A stretch of DNA of 64,000 nucleotides, from positions 1 through 64,000 of the forward strand of contig CAIZNH010000039.1 of the NCBI GenBank assembly GCA_903934325.1. The letters are read 5' to 3'. Made by a program: the position numbers and the translations under genes. The notes below the pieces were generated by a model, which saw only the letters and a list, made by a program, of their open reading frames with translations, did not search any database and had not been told where the DNA came from. Positions 7,308 to 19,191 of this stretch are shown here, piece after piece (within the stretch, counting starts at the first letter, position 1; each line of letters opens with the position of its first letter). The DNA is from an uncultured Alphaproteobacteria bacterium. Lineage in GTDB: Bacteria; Pseudomonadota; Alphaproteobacteria; Sphingomonadales; Sphingomonadaceae.

Positions 7308-9487
7308 TGCGGCGTGCTCCCGGTCGCGGCGGCAGCGGGAGCTGCAGGCGCGGAGGCGGGGGCGGGTGCGGCAGATGCGGGCGCTGCGGCGTCTGCCGGA
7401 GCCGTACCGACGCTGCCGGTGGTGGCACCCGGTGTGCTTGCCGGATTGGCCTCGGGCCTTGGGGCGATCACCTGGTTGGCGATGGCTTCCGATTGCTGCG
7501 CAGCCAGGCGGGCTTCGGCCTCGACCCGGTCGAAGATATCCTCCTCGCGCCGCGGCGGACGGCTGACAGTCGCGCCGCGCGCTGCGGCATAGGCCGCGTA
7601 ACGCGCATCGAGCCGCTGCTGCGCGGTGCCGCCCCATCCGGCCTCGAGCGAGCGCAGCGCGTCCATCCCCTTGGCCGGATCGAACAGGAAGGTCATCACA
7701 TCGCGCGCAATCGGATAGGCCGCGCCCGAGCCGCCGCCATGCTCGATCACCACCGCGCCCGCATAGCGCGGGTTGTCATAGGGGGCGAAGAAGATGAACA
7801 AGCCGTGGTCGCGATATTTCCAAGGGCCGGATTTGCCGTTCGAGATCGACAGCGAGACGACCTGCGCCGTGCCCGTCTTTCCCGCCATCAGCGTGCCATC
7901 GATCGGCAGCCGCGCGCGGCCGGCCGTGCCGGGACCGTTGACGACATCGCTCATCGCCTTGCGGACATATTCCACCTGCTCGGAGGGGAAGTCGATATTG
8001 TCGAAGCCCTTGGGCGCGGTCTCGAGGTTCAGGCGCGGCATCACGTGGCGCCCGGTCGCAAGGCGCGATGCCATGACTGCCAGCTGCAGGGGGTTCGAGA
8101 GCATATAACCCTGCCCGATGGTGGCGTTGACCGTGTCGAAGGTCTGCCACTCGCGGCCCCATTTCTTCATCTTCCACGCCGGATCGGGCACGGTGCCGTA
8201 GAACTGGCTGATGACGGGGAGCGGGAATTCCTGCCCCATGCCGCAGCGCCGGGCCATGGCCGCAATCGGGTCCATCCCGACCCGCTGGGCCATGGCGTAG
8301 AAATAGACGTCGCAGGACTGGTAGATGCCCTTGGCCATGTTGACCGCGCCATGCCCGCGCCGGTTCCAGCAGCCGAATACGCGATTGCCGACGCGCAGGC
8401 CCCCGCCGCAGAACACGGTCTCTTCCGGATCGACACCGGCCTGCATCAGCGCCATCGACACCATCGGCTTGACGGTTGAGCCGGGCGGATAGAGCCCCTT
8501 CAGAACCTTGTTGCGCAGCGGGACGCGCTCGTCCTCGCTCAGCATCGCATATTCCACCCCGCCGATGCCGTCGGAAAAGGAATTGGGATCGAAGCTGGGC
8601 ATCGAGGCCATGCACAGGACGTCACCGCTGCGGCAGTCCATCACCACCACCGAGCCGCTTTCCAGCCCGATGCGGCGTGCGGCATAGTCCTGTAAAGGGC
8701 CGTCGATGGTGAGCCGGATCGGCTGCCCCTGCACATCTTCACGGGTTTCGAGATCGCGCACGATGCGCCCGCCCGCGGTCACTTCCACCCGCCGTGCGCC
8801 GGGCACACCGCGCAGATCCTTCTCGAACTTCTTCTCGAGCCCGTCCTTGCCGATCTTGTAGCCCGGCGTGATCAGCAGCGGATTGGGGTCTGCCTTGAAC
8901 TCCTCGGCCGAGGCCGGGCCGACATAGCCGATCAGATGGCCGACGCTGCACCCGGTCGGATAGAAGCGCGAAAAGCCGCGCTGCGGCACCACGCCTTGCA
9001 GATCGGGCAAGCGCACGCTGACGGCGGCGAATTGTTCGTAATCGAGCCCGCTGGCGACCTCGACAGGTTGGAAGCCGCGCGCCTCGGCGACCTTGGCCTT
9101 GATGTCGGCAATCCGCGCAGGCTCAAGGCTCAGCAGCGTGCCGAGGCGGTCGATTGTGGCTTCGGGATCGGACAGGCGCTCGGGAATGATGTCGACGCGG
9201 AAGTCGGCGCGGTTCGAGGCGAGCGGTGCGCCGTCGCGATCAAGAATCCACCCGCGCCGCGGCGGAATGAGAGTGAGATTGACGCGGTTGCTCTCGGACT
9301 CGAGGCGGTATTTCTCGTTCTCGGCAATCGCCAGATAGCCCATGCGCGCCGCCAGCAGCACGCCGATCCCGCCTTGCACCGTGCCGATCAGCACAGAGCG
9401 CCGCTCGAAGGATGAGCGCAGGATCGAGGCGTTGATCATCTTGGCAGGGCGGGAAGCGCCCTTGCCGCTGAGGAACGGCAGCTTCAC
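7304..9487 (-). CDS. mrdA: Penicillin-binding protein 2 (elongasome transpeptidase)
   Basis: A 727-aa class B penicillin-binding protein that cross-links new peptidoglycan in the cylinder wall. One N-terminal helix (about 30-52) anchors it in the inner membrane. The dimerisation/pedestal region follows, with IPPRRGWILDRDG. The transpeptidase domain has the nucleophile motif GSTVK (Ser337, Lys340), a second motif SCD in YQSCDVYFYAM, and KTGTAQ. The last 90 or so residues are a long Ala/Pro-rich tail of low complexity (from about 640), longer than in E. coli PBP2 and probably disordered in the periplasm. It overlaps mreD upstream and rodA downstream by 4 nt each, consistent with one operon. Confidence 0.95.
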   Translation of the reverse strand: MKLPFLSGKGASRPAKMINASILRSSFERRSVLIGTVQGGIGVLLAARMGYLAIAENEKYRLESESNRVNLTLIPPRRGWILDRDGAPLASNRADFRVDIIPERLSDPEATIDRLGTLLSLEPARIADIKAKVAEARGFQPVEVASGLDYEQFAAVSVRLPDLQGVVPQRGFSRFYPTGCSVGHLIGYVGPASAEEFKADPNPLLITPGYKIGKDGLEKKFEKDLRGVPGARRVEVTAGGRIVRDLETREDVQGQPIRLTIDGPLQDYAARRIGLESGSVVVMDCRSGDVLCMASMPSFDPNSFSDGIGGVEYAMLSEDERVPLRNKVLKGLYPPGSTVKPMVSMALMQAGVDPEETVFCGGGLRVGNRVFGCWNRRGHGAVNMAKGIYQSCDVYFYAMAQRVGMDPIAAMARRCGMGQEFPLPVISQFYGTVPDPAWKMKKWGREWQTFDTVNATIGQGYMLSNPLQLAVMASRLATGRHVMPRLNLETAPKGFDNIDFPSEQVEYVRKAMSDVVNGPGTAGRARLPIDGTLMAGKTGTAQVVSLSISNGKSGPWKYRDHGLFIFFAPYDNPRYAGAVVIEHGGGSGAAYPIARDVMTFLFDPAKGMDALRSLEAGWGGTAQQRLDARYAAYAAARGATVSRPPRREEDIFDRVEAEARLAAQQSEAIANQVIAPRPEANPASTPGATTGSVGTAPADAAAPASAAPAPASAPAAPAAAATGSTPQ

Positions 9488-10038
9488 CCGATCCTCCGTG
9501 CGCGGGCGAGCCGGAAACGGTCAAGACTGGCCACCATGCGCGCCAGTATCGGATAGAGCAGCACCGACAGCAAGGCCTGCGGAATGGCTACCACCAGCAT
9601 CTCCGGTGTCAGCTTGGCGCCCGACAGCATCAGGCTGGCGAGCCAGACGATGGTGGCCGCGAGCCCGGCGGAGAACCAGTCCTGGAAGAAGCCGCGCCAC
9701 GGAAAGCGCGCCTCGATCAGTTCGATCGCGATGAGCGCGAGCGACCACAGCAGCATGGCGCTGCCGAAAGGCTGGCCGCTGAACAGATCGTCGAACGCTC
9801 CAAGCGGCGCGCCGATCCACAGTGGCAGCAGGCCCGGTCGCACCATCCGCCATGCGAGCAGCATGAGCAAACCCAGCGGTGGTACCAGCGGCATCACATC
9901 GGTCATCACCAGTGCCGGTAGCAGCGATGCCAGCATGATCGAGGCATAGGGTACCAGCCCTGCGCGGAGCGGGGACTGGGTGCGGTTGATGCGGCTGCCA
10001 TAGCGATCGGAGCGGGCGTTCGGATTGAGCCGCTCCAT
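9484..10038 (-). CDS. mreD: Rod shape-determining membrane protein MreD
   Basis: A 184-aa integral membrane protein with about five hydrophobic helices (for example VPYASIMLASLLPALV and PLGLLMLLAW). MreD links MreC and the synthases of the elongasome in the inner membrane. The family is poorly conserved; the call rests on length, the FSGQPFGSAMLLW region typical of MreD, and its fixed position between mreC and mrdA. The ATG overlaps the mreC stop by 1 nt and its own stop overlaps mrdA. A basic N-terminal segment of about 28 residues precedes the first helix. Confidence 0.88.
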   Translation of the reverse strand: MERLNPNARSDRYGSRINRTQSPLRAGLVPYASIMLASLLPALVMTDVMPLVPPLGLLMLLAWRMVRPGLLPLWIGAPLGAFDDLFSGQPFGSAMLLWSLALIAIELIEARFPWRGFFQDWFSAGLAATIVWLASLMLSGAKLTPEMLVVAIPQALLSVLLYPILARMVASLDRFRLARARRIG

Positions 10039-10994
10039 CAGTCGCTGTCCTCGAGGGCAGCGGCATCGGACGCGCTCGGTGCGGGGGAGGGAACAGAGGT
10101 TGCCGGTGCCGGGTCAAGCGGCGCGCGTGCCGATTGAAGCGCGGCGACGGCTTCGGGCTGATGGACCGGCTCGACCGCGACAAAGCCGATCGCCGAAGGT
10201 TCGGCCACCAGCCGCGCCAGCCCACCATCGGGCGTGGTCTTGGTGATGATCGCCACCGCGACGCCGGGCCGGTAATAACCGCCCGCACCGCTGGTCACCA
10301 TCAGATCGCCGGGCTTCAGGGGATTGATCCCGAGATTGACCAGCCGCACCCGCAGCATCCCGTCGCCGCGCCCTTCGGCAAAGGCGACGACATCGCCCTT
10401 GGCGCGGCGCACCGGCAGCACGCTTTCGCTATCGGTCAGCAGCAACACGCGCGAAGCCTTGCGCCCGGTTTCGAGCACGCGGCCGATCACCCCGCGCTCG
10501 GACATCACCGGCATGCCTTCGGCAACGCCATCGCTGCTGCCCGCGCCAAGATAGGCAAAGCGGCGTCCGCTGGTGGCGCTGGAACCGACCAGCCGCGCCA
10601 CGGCGACCGGCTTTACGTCCTTGTCGCCAAGTCCGAGCAATGCCTTCAAGCGGCGGTTCTCGTCCTTCACCGCCTCGGCCTCGGCCAGACGGATGCGGGC
10701 AAGCTCCATTTCCTCGCGCAGCGCCGCGTTCTGGCTTCCGGCACGGAAATAGGCGGTGATGCCGCTAAACAGGCCCTGCCGCCCATTGCGCATGGCGGCG
10801 CTGGCTTCGCCTGCTGGGGCAACGATGTCGACCGCCAGCCCGCGCAAAGGGGCAAAGGCGGTGGGTTGCCACAAGGACAGCATCAGGAGCGCAAGGCCCG
10901 CCAGCGCACCGGTGCCCGCCAGCAGATAGGCAGCGAACACCGAGAACTGTGCCTTCTTCGAGAAGCCCGACCGTCGCGATGAAGGCGGCGCCAT
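10038..10994 (-). CDS. mreC: Rod shape-determining protein MreC
   Basis: A 318-aa bitopic periplasmic scaffold of the elongasome. It has a short cytoplasmic head, one membrane helix (about residues 20-42, FAAYLLAGTGALAGLALLML), and a coiled-coil segment (about 88-118, NAALREEMELARIRLAEAEA) that mediates self-assembly. The paired beta domains follow, with GVIGRVLETG and LLTDSESVLPV, both typical of MreC. The C-terminal 45 residues are Pro/Ala/Ser-rich and probably disordered. It lies 49 bp after mreB and overlaps mreD by 1 nt. Confidence 0.94.
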   Translation of the reverse strand: MAPPSSRRSGFSKKAQFSVFAAYLLAGTGALAGLALLMLSLWQPTAFAPLRGLAVDIVAPAGEASAAMRNGRQGLFSGITAYFRAGSQNAALREEMELARIRLAEAEAVKDENRRLKALLGLGDKDVKPVAVARLVGSSATSGRRFAYLGAGSSDGVAEGMPVMSERGVIGRVLETGRKASRVLLLTDSESVLPVRRAKGDVVAFAEGRGDGMLRVRLVNLGINPLKPGDLMVTSGAGGYYRPGVAVAIITKTTPDGGLARLVAEPSAIGFVAVEPVHQPEAVAALQSARAPLDPAPATSVPSPAPSASDAAALEDSD

Positions 10995-11043
10995 GGCTTT
11001 TTCGTCCCTTCTGCCAGATCCCCCGGCGTCAGGCCGATGCGGC

Positions 11044-14146
<3,103 letters not shown>

Positions 14147-14161
14147 GCCACCGCCGCACCC

Positions 14162-15262
14162 TCAAACGTTGAACTTGAAGAGCAGCACGTCGCCGTCCTG
14201 CACCACATATTCCTTGCCTTCCTGCCGCAGCTTGCCCGCTTCCTTCGCGCCCGCTTCGCCGCCGAGGGCGATGTAGTCCTCGTAGGCGATGGTCTCGGCG
14301 CGGATGAAGCCGCGTTCGAAGTCTGAGTGGATTTCGCCGGCTGCCTGCGGGGCCTTGGCGCCATCGGGAAAGGTCCAGGCGCGGGCTTCCTTGGGGCCGC
14401 AGGTGAAGAAGGTCTTGAGGCCCAAGAGCTTGTACCCGGCGCGGATCACGCGGGCGAGGCCGCTTTCGGTGAGACCGAGGGCTTCGAGGAATTCAGCCCG
14501 GTCTTCCACCGGCATGGCGACCAGTTCGGCCTCGATCGCAGCCGAAACGACCACGGCCTGCGCGCCTTCGGCCGCCGCCTTGGCGAAGACCTTGGCCGAC
14601 AATTCGCTGCCCTCTGCCGCGTCTTCTTCCGCCACATTGCACACGTAGAGCACGGGCTTTGCGGTGAGCAGCTGGGCCTGCTTGAACAGGCGGGCTTCCT
14701 CGTCATCGGCAGGAACGGTGAGGCGCGCGGGCTTGCCGTCGCGCAGCAGTTCAAGCGCCTGCCCGAGGACGCTCGCCATGGCCTTGGCTTCCTTGTCGCC
14801 CGCAGCCCCGCGCTTGGCCGCAGCCGGCACGCGCTTTTCGAGGCTTTCGAGATCGGACAGCATCAGCTCGGTTTCGACCACTTCGGCGTCCGCAATCGGA
14901 TCGACCTTGTTGGCGACGTGCTGGATGTCGTCATCCTCGAAGCAGCGCAGCACGTGGACCACCGCGTCAACCTCGCGGATATTGCCGAGGAACTGGTTGC
15001 CGAGGCCTTCGCCCTTGCTCGCGCCCTTCACGAGGCCCGCAATGTCGACAAAGCCGAGCTGGGTCTCGATGATCTTGGCGCTCTTGGCGATTGCGGCGAT
15101 CTTCTGCAGGCGCTCGTCCGGCACGGCGACCTGCCCGACATTGGGCTCGATCGTGCAGAAGGGATAATTAGCCGCCTGCGCCGCCTGCGTCTCGGTGAGC
15201 GCATTGAACAAAGTGGACTTGCCCACATTCGGCAGGCCGACGATCCCGCAACGGAAACCCAT
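14162..15262 (-). CDS. ychF: Redox/ribosome-associated ATPase YchF (Obg-family)
   Basis: A 366-aa universally conserved Obg-related P-loop protein that prefers ATP to GTP and binds ribosomes. The G1 loop GLPNVGKST is at residues 8-16. A switch region with VDIAGLVKGASKGEGLG follows. The G4 position reads NVAEE instead of NKXD, which is the known reason for ATP preference. A coiled-coil insertion lies around 130-200, and the C-terminal TGS-like domain ends in VQDGDVLLFKFNV. Its end is 15 bp from the mutL stop, with the two genes convergent. Confidence 0.96.
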   Translation of the reverse strand: MGFRCGIVGLPNVGKSTLFNALTETQAAQAANYPFCTIEPNVGQVAVPDERLQKIAAIAKSAKIIETQLGFVDIAGLVKGASKGEGLGNQFLGNIREVDAVVHVLRCFEDDDIQHVANKVDPIADAEVVETELMLSDLESLEKRVPAAAKRGAAGDKEAKAMASVLGQALELLRDGKPARLTVPADDEEARLFKQAQLLTAKPVLYVCNVAEEDAAEGSELSAKVFAKAAAEGAQAVVVSAAIEAELVAMPVEDRAEFLEALGLTESGLARVIRAGYKLLGLKTFFTCGPKEARAWTFPDGAKAPQAAGEIHSDFERGFIRAETIAYEDYIALGGEAGAKEAGKLRQEGKEYVVQDGDVLLFKFNV

Positions 15263-15330
15263 GATGATTGTGCCTTGGCTAGCTGGAAAGGGCAGGCCCT
15301 TAGCGCCGCTTGGCCGCCATGGCCAGAGCG

Positions 15331-16326
15331 TCAGCTATCATGGACGGCGCGGATCAGCGGGCCATAGGGCGAATTGCCGAGCCATTCGCTCTGCACCTTT
15401 GCGGTCACCTCGTTGATCGGCACCTGCGGCTTGTTGCCGGGCGAGACCGGCAGACGCAGTGGGCGCGTGCCGGGGGCCTGTGCGATCAGAGCGGAAATGG
15501 CGCGTGCGACATCCATCGGATCATTGCGGCGGCCCGAGCCGTCCTCCTTGCCCATCTGTGCCACCTGCTGCGGGTAGCCGTCGGTGTACTTCGCATCGGC
15601 CCGTTCCTTGAGTGCGGCGGAATAGGCATTGCGGTTGACCCACACCCGCGTCGGGTATCCGCCCGGCTCGATGATCGAGACGTCGATATTGTGCGGCACG
15701 AGTTCATAGGCGAGCTGTTCGCTCATCGCTTCCAATGCGAATTTGGTGGCAGAATAATGTCCTGAATACGGCGTGATGACGCGGCCCAGCTGGCTGGAGA
15801 TCTGGATGATCTGGCCCGCGCCCTTCTGCCGCATCCCCGGCAGCACCGCGCGCGCCATGCGGTGGGGCCCGAAGACATTGGTCTCGAACATCAGGCGGGT
15901 GGCTTCCATGTCCTGCACCTCGATCGGCGATGTGATGCCGATGCCGGCATTGTTGACCAGCACATCGATGGGGCCGTCGTTCATCTCCATCGCCATCTCG
16001 ACGCCGCGCGCGCAGCTTTCATCCGAGGTCACGTCGATCCCGATGATCGCGATGGCGAGCCGGTCCATGCGCGCGATTTCGGCAAGCTCGAAGCCTTCGG
16101 GCCGCGGGAGCCCGCGCATCGAGGCAAACACGCGCGCCCCCTGCCGCGCCAGCAATTCCGCCGCGAGCCGCCCGAAGCCCGAGGAGCAGCCGGTGATCAG
16201 CACGCTCTTGCCGGCAAGGCTGGCTGCGGGACTGTTCACATCGTCAGCGGCCATCGCCCGGGTGCCGGCGACCAGCGAGGCTGTGGCGGCGGCTCCGGCA
16301 AGCAGCGTGCGGCGGTCGAGGCTCAT
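15331..16326 (-). CDS. Short-chain dehydrogenase/reductase with Tat signal
   Basis: A 331-aa classical SDR. The Rossmann motif TGCSSGFG and the NNAG motif are present, as are the active-site Ser in IQISSQLGR and YSATK with catalytic Tyr and Lys. The first 31 residues (MSLDRRTLLAGAAATASLVA, then GTRAMA) look like a twin-arginine signal peptide with an AMA cleavage site. The enzyme would thus be exported folded with its NAD(P) cofactor, which is unusual for this family. ATG 16326 is supported by AAGGA about 9 bases upstream. Substrate unknown; a cytoplasmic protein with an odd N-terminus is the alternative. Confidence 0.8.
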   Translation of the reverse strand: MSLDRRTLLAGAAATASLVAGTRAMAADDVNSPAASLAGKSVLITGCSSGFGRLAAELLARQGARVFASMRGLPRPEGFELAEIARMDRLAIAIIGIDVTSDESCARGVEMAMEMNDGPIDVLVNNAGIGITSPIEVQDMEATRLMFETNVFGPHRMARAVLPGMRQKGAGQIIQISSQLGRVITPYSGHYSATKFALEAMSEQLAYELVPHNIDVSIIEPGGYPTRVWVNRNAYSAALKERADAKYTDGYPQQVAQMGKEDGSGRRNDPMDVARAISALIAQAPGTRPLRLPVSPGNKPQVPINEVTAKVQSEWLGNSPYGPLIRAVHDS

Positions 16327-16350
16327 GGGGCAATCCTTGGCTGGCAAGTA

Positions 16351-16857
16351 TCAGGCCAGGTTATTGGCTTTGCGCCATTGTGCAAGCGCATCTGGCGAGC
16401 GGAGGCGGATCACCTTGTCGGCATAGGGCTCGATATGCGCTTCGGTGCGCACGCGCGGACCGGTGTTCCAGTTCATCACATACCAGAAGAAGGCGAGGTC
16501 GAAGCGCTCGGGGCAGCCTTCGGGCATGTCGGGCCGCGATTGGCCGCGCAGGGTGACGATCCGCTTGATCAGCCGCTTGAGGCACAGGCGGATCGGGAAA
16601 TCGAGGTAAATCACCGTGTCCGCCCGTTCGAGCCGCGGGGGAAGGACGCTTCCGTAATTGCCCTCGATCAGCCAGCGCTCGCCCGCCACCGCCTCGGCCA
16701 GACGGGCGCGCAGTTCGGCCTTTTCGGTCTCGACCCAGCCCGCCTGCCAGCCGAGCTGGTCCATATGGATCAGCGGCAGGCCCATGCGCGGGGCAAGCTC
16801 GCGGGCGAGGGTGCTTTTGCCCGAGCCGCAGGGGCCGATGATGATGACGCGGTTCAT
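16351..16857 (-). CDS. P-loop nucleotide kinase-like protein (adenylate kinase/FlaR-type)
   Basis: A 168-aa P-loop protein beginning MNRVIIIGPCGSGKST, a Walker A motif of the small-molecule kinase type. It continues with HMDQLGWQAGW, WLIEGNYGS and an RADTVIYLDFP strand, then basic arginines in LKRLIKRIVTLRGQ that form a lid. This pattern is typical of the family annotated as topology modulation protein or adenylate kinase-like. The true phosphate acceptor is unknown. The start at 16857 overlaps the stop of the upstream gene (16854) in an ATGA arrangement, so the two are probably co-translated. Confidence 0.75.
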   Translation of the reverse strand: MNRVIIIGPCGSGKSTLARELAPRMGLPLIHMDQLGWQAGWVETEKAELRARLAEAVAGERWLIEGNYGSVLPPRLERADTVIYLDFPIRLCLKRLIKRIVTLRGQSRPDMPEGCPERFDLAFFWYVMNWNTGPRVRTEAHIEPYADKVIRLRSPDALAQWRKANNLA

Positions 16858-17369
16858 GCGGTGCTCGTTTCCGTCTGCTGACGCTTCAGATATTCTCGCC
16901 GCTTGCGTTTCAGATAGGCGGTCAGCGCGATACCGCCCTTTTCCATTCCGGGATGGATGAAATAGCCCTTCGTCCATAAATTGCACCAGTGGCGGACAGG
17001 CAGGTTCGAGCCGTCCACTTCGATGCCGACATGATAACCGGGCGCGCGATAATTGTGCCGCTTGGTGATCTGCGTGATCTCGTCCCAGGTGATGTCATGG
17101 GTGTAGAGATTGCCGATGATCCTCAGCCCCCGCGCATCGAGCTCCACCCGGTAGGTGAACAGCGCATTGAGTGCGATCACGAAGGCCAGCCCCATCACGC
17201 CCGACCCGATTAACAGGATGGGCGCTCTCCACCATCCGCCCGGCTCGGCGAGGATATCAACGGCGGCCATGGCCATGACGGCACAAAGCACCGGAAACAC
17301 GCCGATCGGGATAAGCATCATGCAATGCGCCCACCAGCGCCGCCGGATGGTGATGACGCTGCCGGACAT
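16854..17369 (-). CDS. Two-helix membrane protein with PH-like cytoplasmic domain
   Basis: A 171-aa protein with two membrane helices (about 15-37 and 48-70). A soluble beta-rich segment follows, TYRVELDARGLRIIG and DITWDEITQITKR, reminiscent of bacterial PH domains. The C-terminus is highly basic (LKRKRREYLKRQQ). It is coupled by a 4-nt overlap to the P-loop kinase-like gene downstream and lies just after the DUF1330 gene. No specific function is recognised. Confidence 0.65.
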   Translation of the reverse strand: MSGSVITIRRRWWAHCMMLIPIGVFPVLCAVMAMAAVDILAEPGGWWRAPILLIGSGVMGLAFVIALNALFTYRVELDARGLRIIGNLYTHDITWDEITQITKRHNYRAPGYHVGIEVDGSNLPVRHWCNLWTKGYFIHPGMEKGGIALTAYLKRKRREYLKRQQTETSTA

Positions 17370-17371
17370 GG

Positions 17372-17794
17372 TCAGTCCTCAAGGATCGGCAGCAACCGGG
17401 AATCGCTGATTGCAGCCGTGCGGTGGGCGGTGATGCGCTGGCTTTCGGGATCGCTGGCAAAGGCAAGAAACGCTGCCTTGCTCGCCTGCCGAACCAGAAG
17501 CACGTGATCCCAGCTCTCGTCTTGCGGACCAATCAGGAACGGTGCGCACGTTCCCGAAAACAGCACCGCGCCGCCGCTCGCTTCCAGCAGGGGCAACATC
17601 TCGCGCATGTAGCGGGCATAGGCTTCCCGCCCGGTCGTGCCGCCGGCGGGTTCGAGTTCGGGTGCATGGGAATAGTCGGCCCGCTCGCGGAACCGGAGCA
17701 GATTGAGCATCACCACCGGGCCTCTATCCGGCGATCCGAAGAACGCGGCGCCCTGTTGCGGGCTGACGTCGAGATAGGCGCGCACTTCAATCAT
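17372..17794 (-). CDS. DUF1330 family protein
   Basis: A 140-aa protein of the DUF1330 group, dimeric alpha/beta ferredoxin-like proteins of unknown role. The signatures are GPVVMLNLLRFRERADYS near residues 25-42, the YARYMREMLPLLEASGG helix, and WDHVLLVRQASKAAFLAFASDPE in the second half. It starts 4 bp after the pth stop and ends 2 bp before the next start, so it belongs to the same minus-strand run from pth down to the kinase-like gene. No catalytic residues can be named. Confidence 0.75.
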   Translation of the reverse strand: MIEVRAYLDVSPQQGAAFFGSPDRGPVVMLNLLRFRERADYSHAPELEPAGGTTGREAYARYMREMLPLLEASGGAVLFSGTCAPFLIGPQDESWDHVLLVRQASKAAFLAFASDPESQRITAHRTAAISDSRLLPILED

Positions 17795-17798
17795 GGGA

Positions 17799-18368
17799 TC
17801 AGTCCTGCATCCTCAGCGCCACATCATTCATGAAGCGCACGTCGTCACCCTTGGCGAGCCACTCCGCTTCCGAACCGATCGCGCCGAGCATGGCGACGAG
17901 ATCGTCCTGTTCGTCCTTCGCAAAGTTGCCGAGCACATGGCCGGTGACCCTGTCCTTGTGCCCCGGGTGGCCGATGCCGAGCCGGATGCGGCGGAATTCG
18001 GGTCCGCAATGCTGGTCGATGGAGCGCAGGCCATTGTGGCCCGCATGTCCGCCGCCCTGCTTCACCTTGACCTTGAAGGGCGCCAGATCGAGTTCGTCAT
18101 GGAACACGGTGAGCGCGTCCGTGCCAAGCTTGTAGAAGCGGAGCGCCTCGCCCACCGCCCGGCCGCTTTCGTTCATGAAGGTCGCAGGCTTCAGCAGCAG
18201 CACCTTGCTTGTGCCGATCCGCCCCTCCTGCGCCCAGCCGGAGAACTTCTTTTGCACGGGGCCGAAGGCATGCATCTCGGCAATGACGTCCACCGCCATG
18301 AAGCCGACATTGTGCCGGTGGAGCGCATAGCGCGGTCCGGGATTTCCGAGGCCGACCCAGATCTGCAT
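17799..18368 (-). CDS. pth: Peptidyl-tRNA hydrolase
   Basis: A 189-aa enzyme that releases tRNA from prematurely dropped peptidyl-tRNA. The conserved N-terminus MQIWVGLGNPGPRYALHRHN holds Asn9 and the catalytic His19. Family motifs PATFMNESGRAV, FHDELDL and GGGHAGHNGLRSI are all present. It lies directly downstream of rplY, a very common pairing. A terminator hairpin separates the two (18394-18433), so pth may be read through or have its own promoter. Confidence 0.97.
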   Translation of the reverse strand: MQIWVGLGNPGPRYALHRHNVGFMAVDVIAEMHAFGPVQKKFSGWAQEGRIGTSKVLLLKPATFMNESGRAVGEALRFYKLGTDALTVFHDELDLAPFKVKVKQGGGHAGHNGLRSIDQHCGPEFRRIRLGIGHPGHKDRVTGHVLGNFAKDEQDDLVAMLGAIGSEAEWLAKGDDVRFMNDVALRMQD

Positions 18369-18393
18369 GATGTGCTCCTACTTGCCTCCCGCA

Positions 18394-18433
18394 TAAAACG
18401 AAACGCCGGACTTCCCGTAAAGGAAGCCCGGCG
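18394..18433 (-). terminator. Intrinsic terminator after rplY
   Basis: On the minus strand CGCCGGGCTTCC pairs with GGAAGTCCGGCG, with one internal mismatch (stem 18404-18433), followed by TTTCGTTTTA. It sits 29 bp past the rplY stop and 25 bp before the pth start, so it ends or attenuates the rplY transcript. Confidence 0.8.
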
Positions 18434-18462
18434 TCGATAAGCCATGAATGGCAGCGCGTCGC

Positions 18463-19062
18463 TTAAGCGGCGGCTTCGCCTTCGCTGCTCTTGAGGCCCG
18501 ACGGGGCGATCACGGTGGCGATGGTGAAATCGCGGTCGGTGATCACGCTCGACACGCCCTTGGGCAGGGTCACGCTGCTGATGTGGATCGAATCACCGAT
18601 TTCGCGGCCGGTCACATCGATCTGGATTTCTTCAGGGATGTCGGCGTTGGGGCACAGCAGATCAAGCTCGTGGCGCACGATGTTGAGCACGCCGCCCTTC
18701 TTGAGGCCGGGCGAGGCGTCTTCGTTGACGAACACCACCGGCACGGACACTTCGACCTTGCTGTCGCCGGTCAGGCGCAGGAAGTCGACGTGAAGCGGGC
18801 GGTCGGTCACCGGGTGGAACGCAACATCCTTGGGCAGAGTGCGAATGGTCTTGCCACCGATCTCGATGTTGACGATCGAGTTCATGAAGTGGCCGGTGCC
18901 AAGCTGGCGCACCAGTTCCTTCTGCTCGACGTGGATCAGGGTGGGTTCTTCCTTGCCGCCATAAATGACAGCAGGGGTCCGACCATCGCGGCGAATTGCA
19001 CGGGAGGCTCCCTTGCCAGCCCGTTCGCGCGCTTCAGCCGGCAGGGTAAGAGTGTCGCTCAT
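18463..19062 (-). CDS. rplY: Large ribosomal subunit protein bL25 (Ctc form)
   Basis: A 199-aa bL25 of the longer Ctc/TL5 type that binds 5S rRNA. The N-terminal L25 domain (about 1-95) begins [20 protein letters not shown], with the typical [16 protein letters not shown]. The C-terminal TL5-like beta domain includes [20 protein letters not shown] and [12 protein letters not shown]. The length matches Sphingomonadales homologues. It is followed by a strong terminator and then pth. Confidence 0.96.
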   Translation of the reverse strand: MSDTLTLPAEARERAGKGASRAIRRDGRTPAVIYGGKEEPTLIHVEQKELVRQLGTGHFMNSIVNIEIGGKTIRTLPKDVAFHPVTDRPLHVDFLRLTGDSKVEVSVPVVFVNEDASPGLKKGGVLNIVRHELDLLCPNADIPEEIQIDVTGREIGDSIHISSVTLPKGVSSVITDRDFTIATVIAPSGLKSSEGEAAA

Positions 19063-19191
19063 ACATTTGCCTTTCGAATGCGTGTTTGAAGCTCAGTCAT
19101 CACGGCGCGACCGCCTCCAGGGATGACCGGAAGCGCCGAAGCGCGGGCCCTTAGAGAGGGAAAGGCGAAAAGGCAAGCCGATTGGGCCGGG

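Noticed and set aside
6507-7592. Long plus-strand frame over rodA and mrdA
   Set aside because: His/Gln/Arg-rich nonsense composition typical of antisense frames in GC-rich DNA; both strands cannot be coding and rodA/mrdA are certain.
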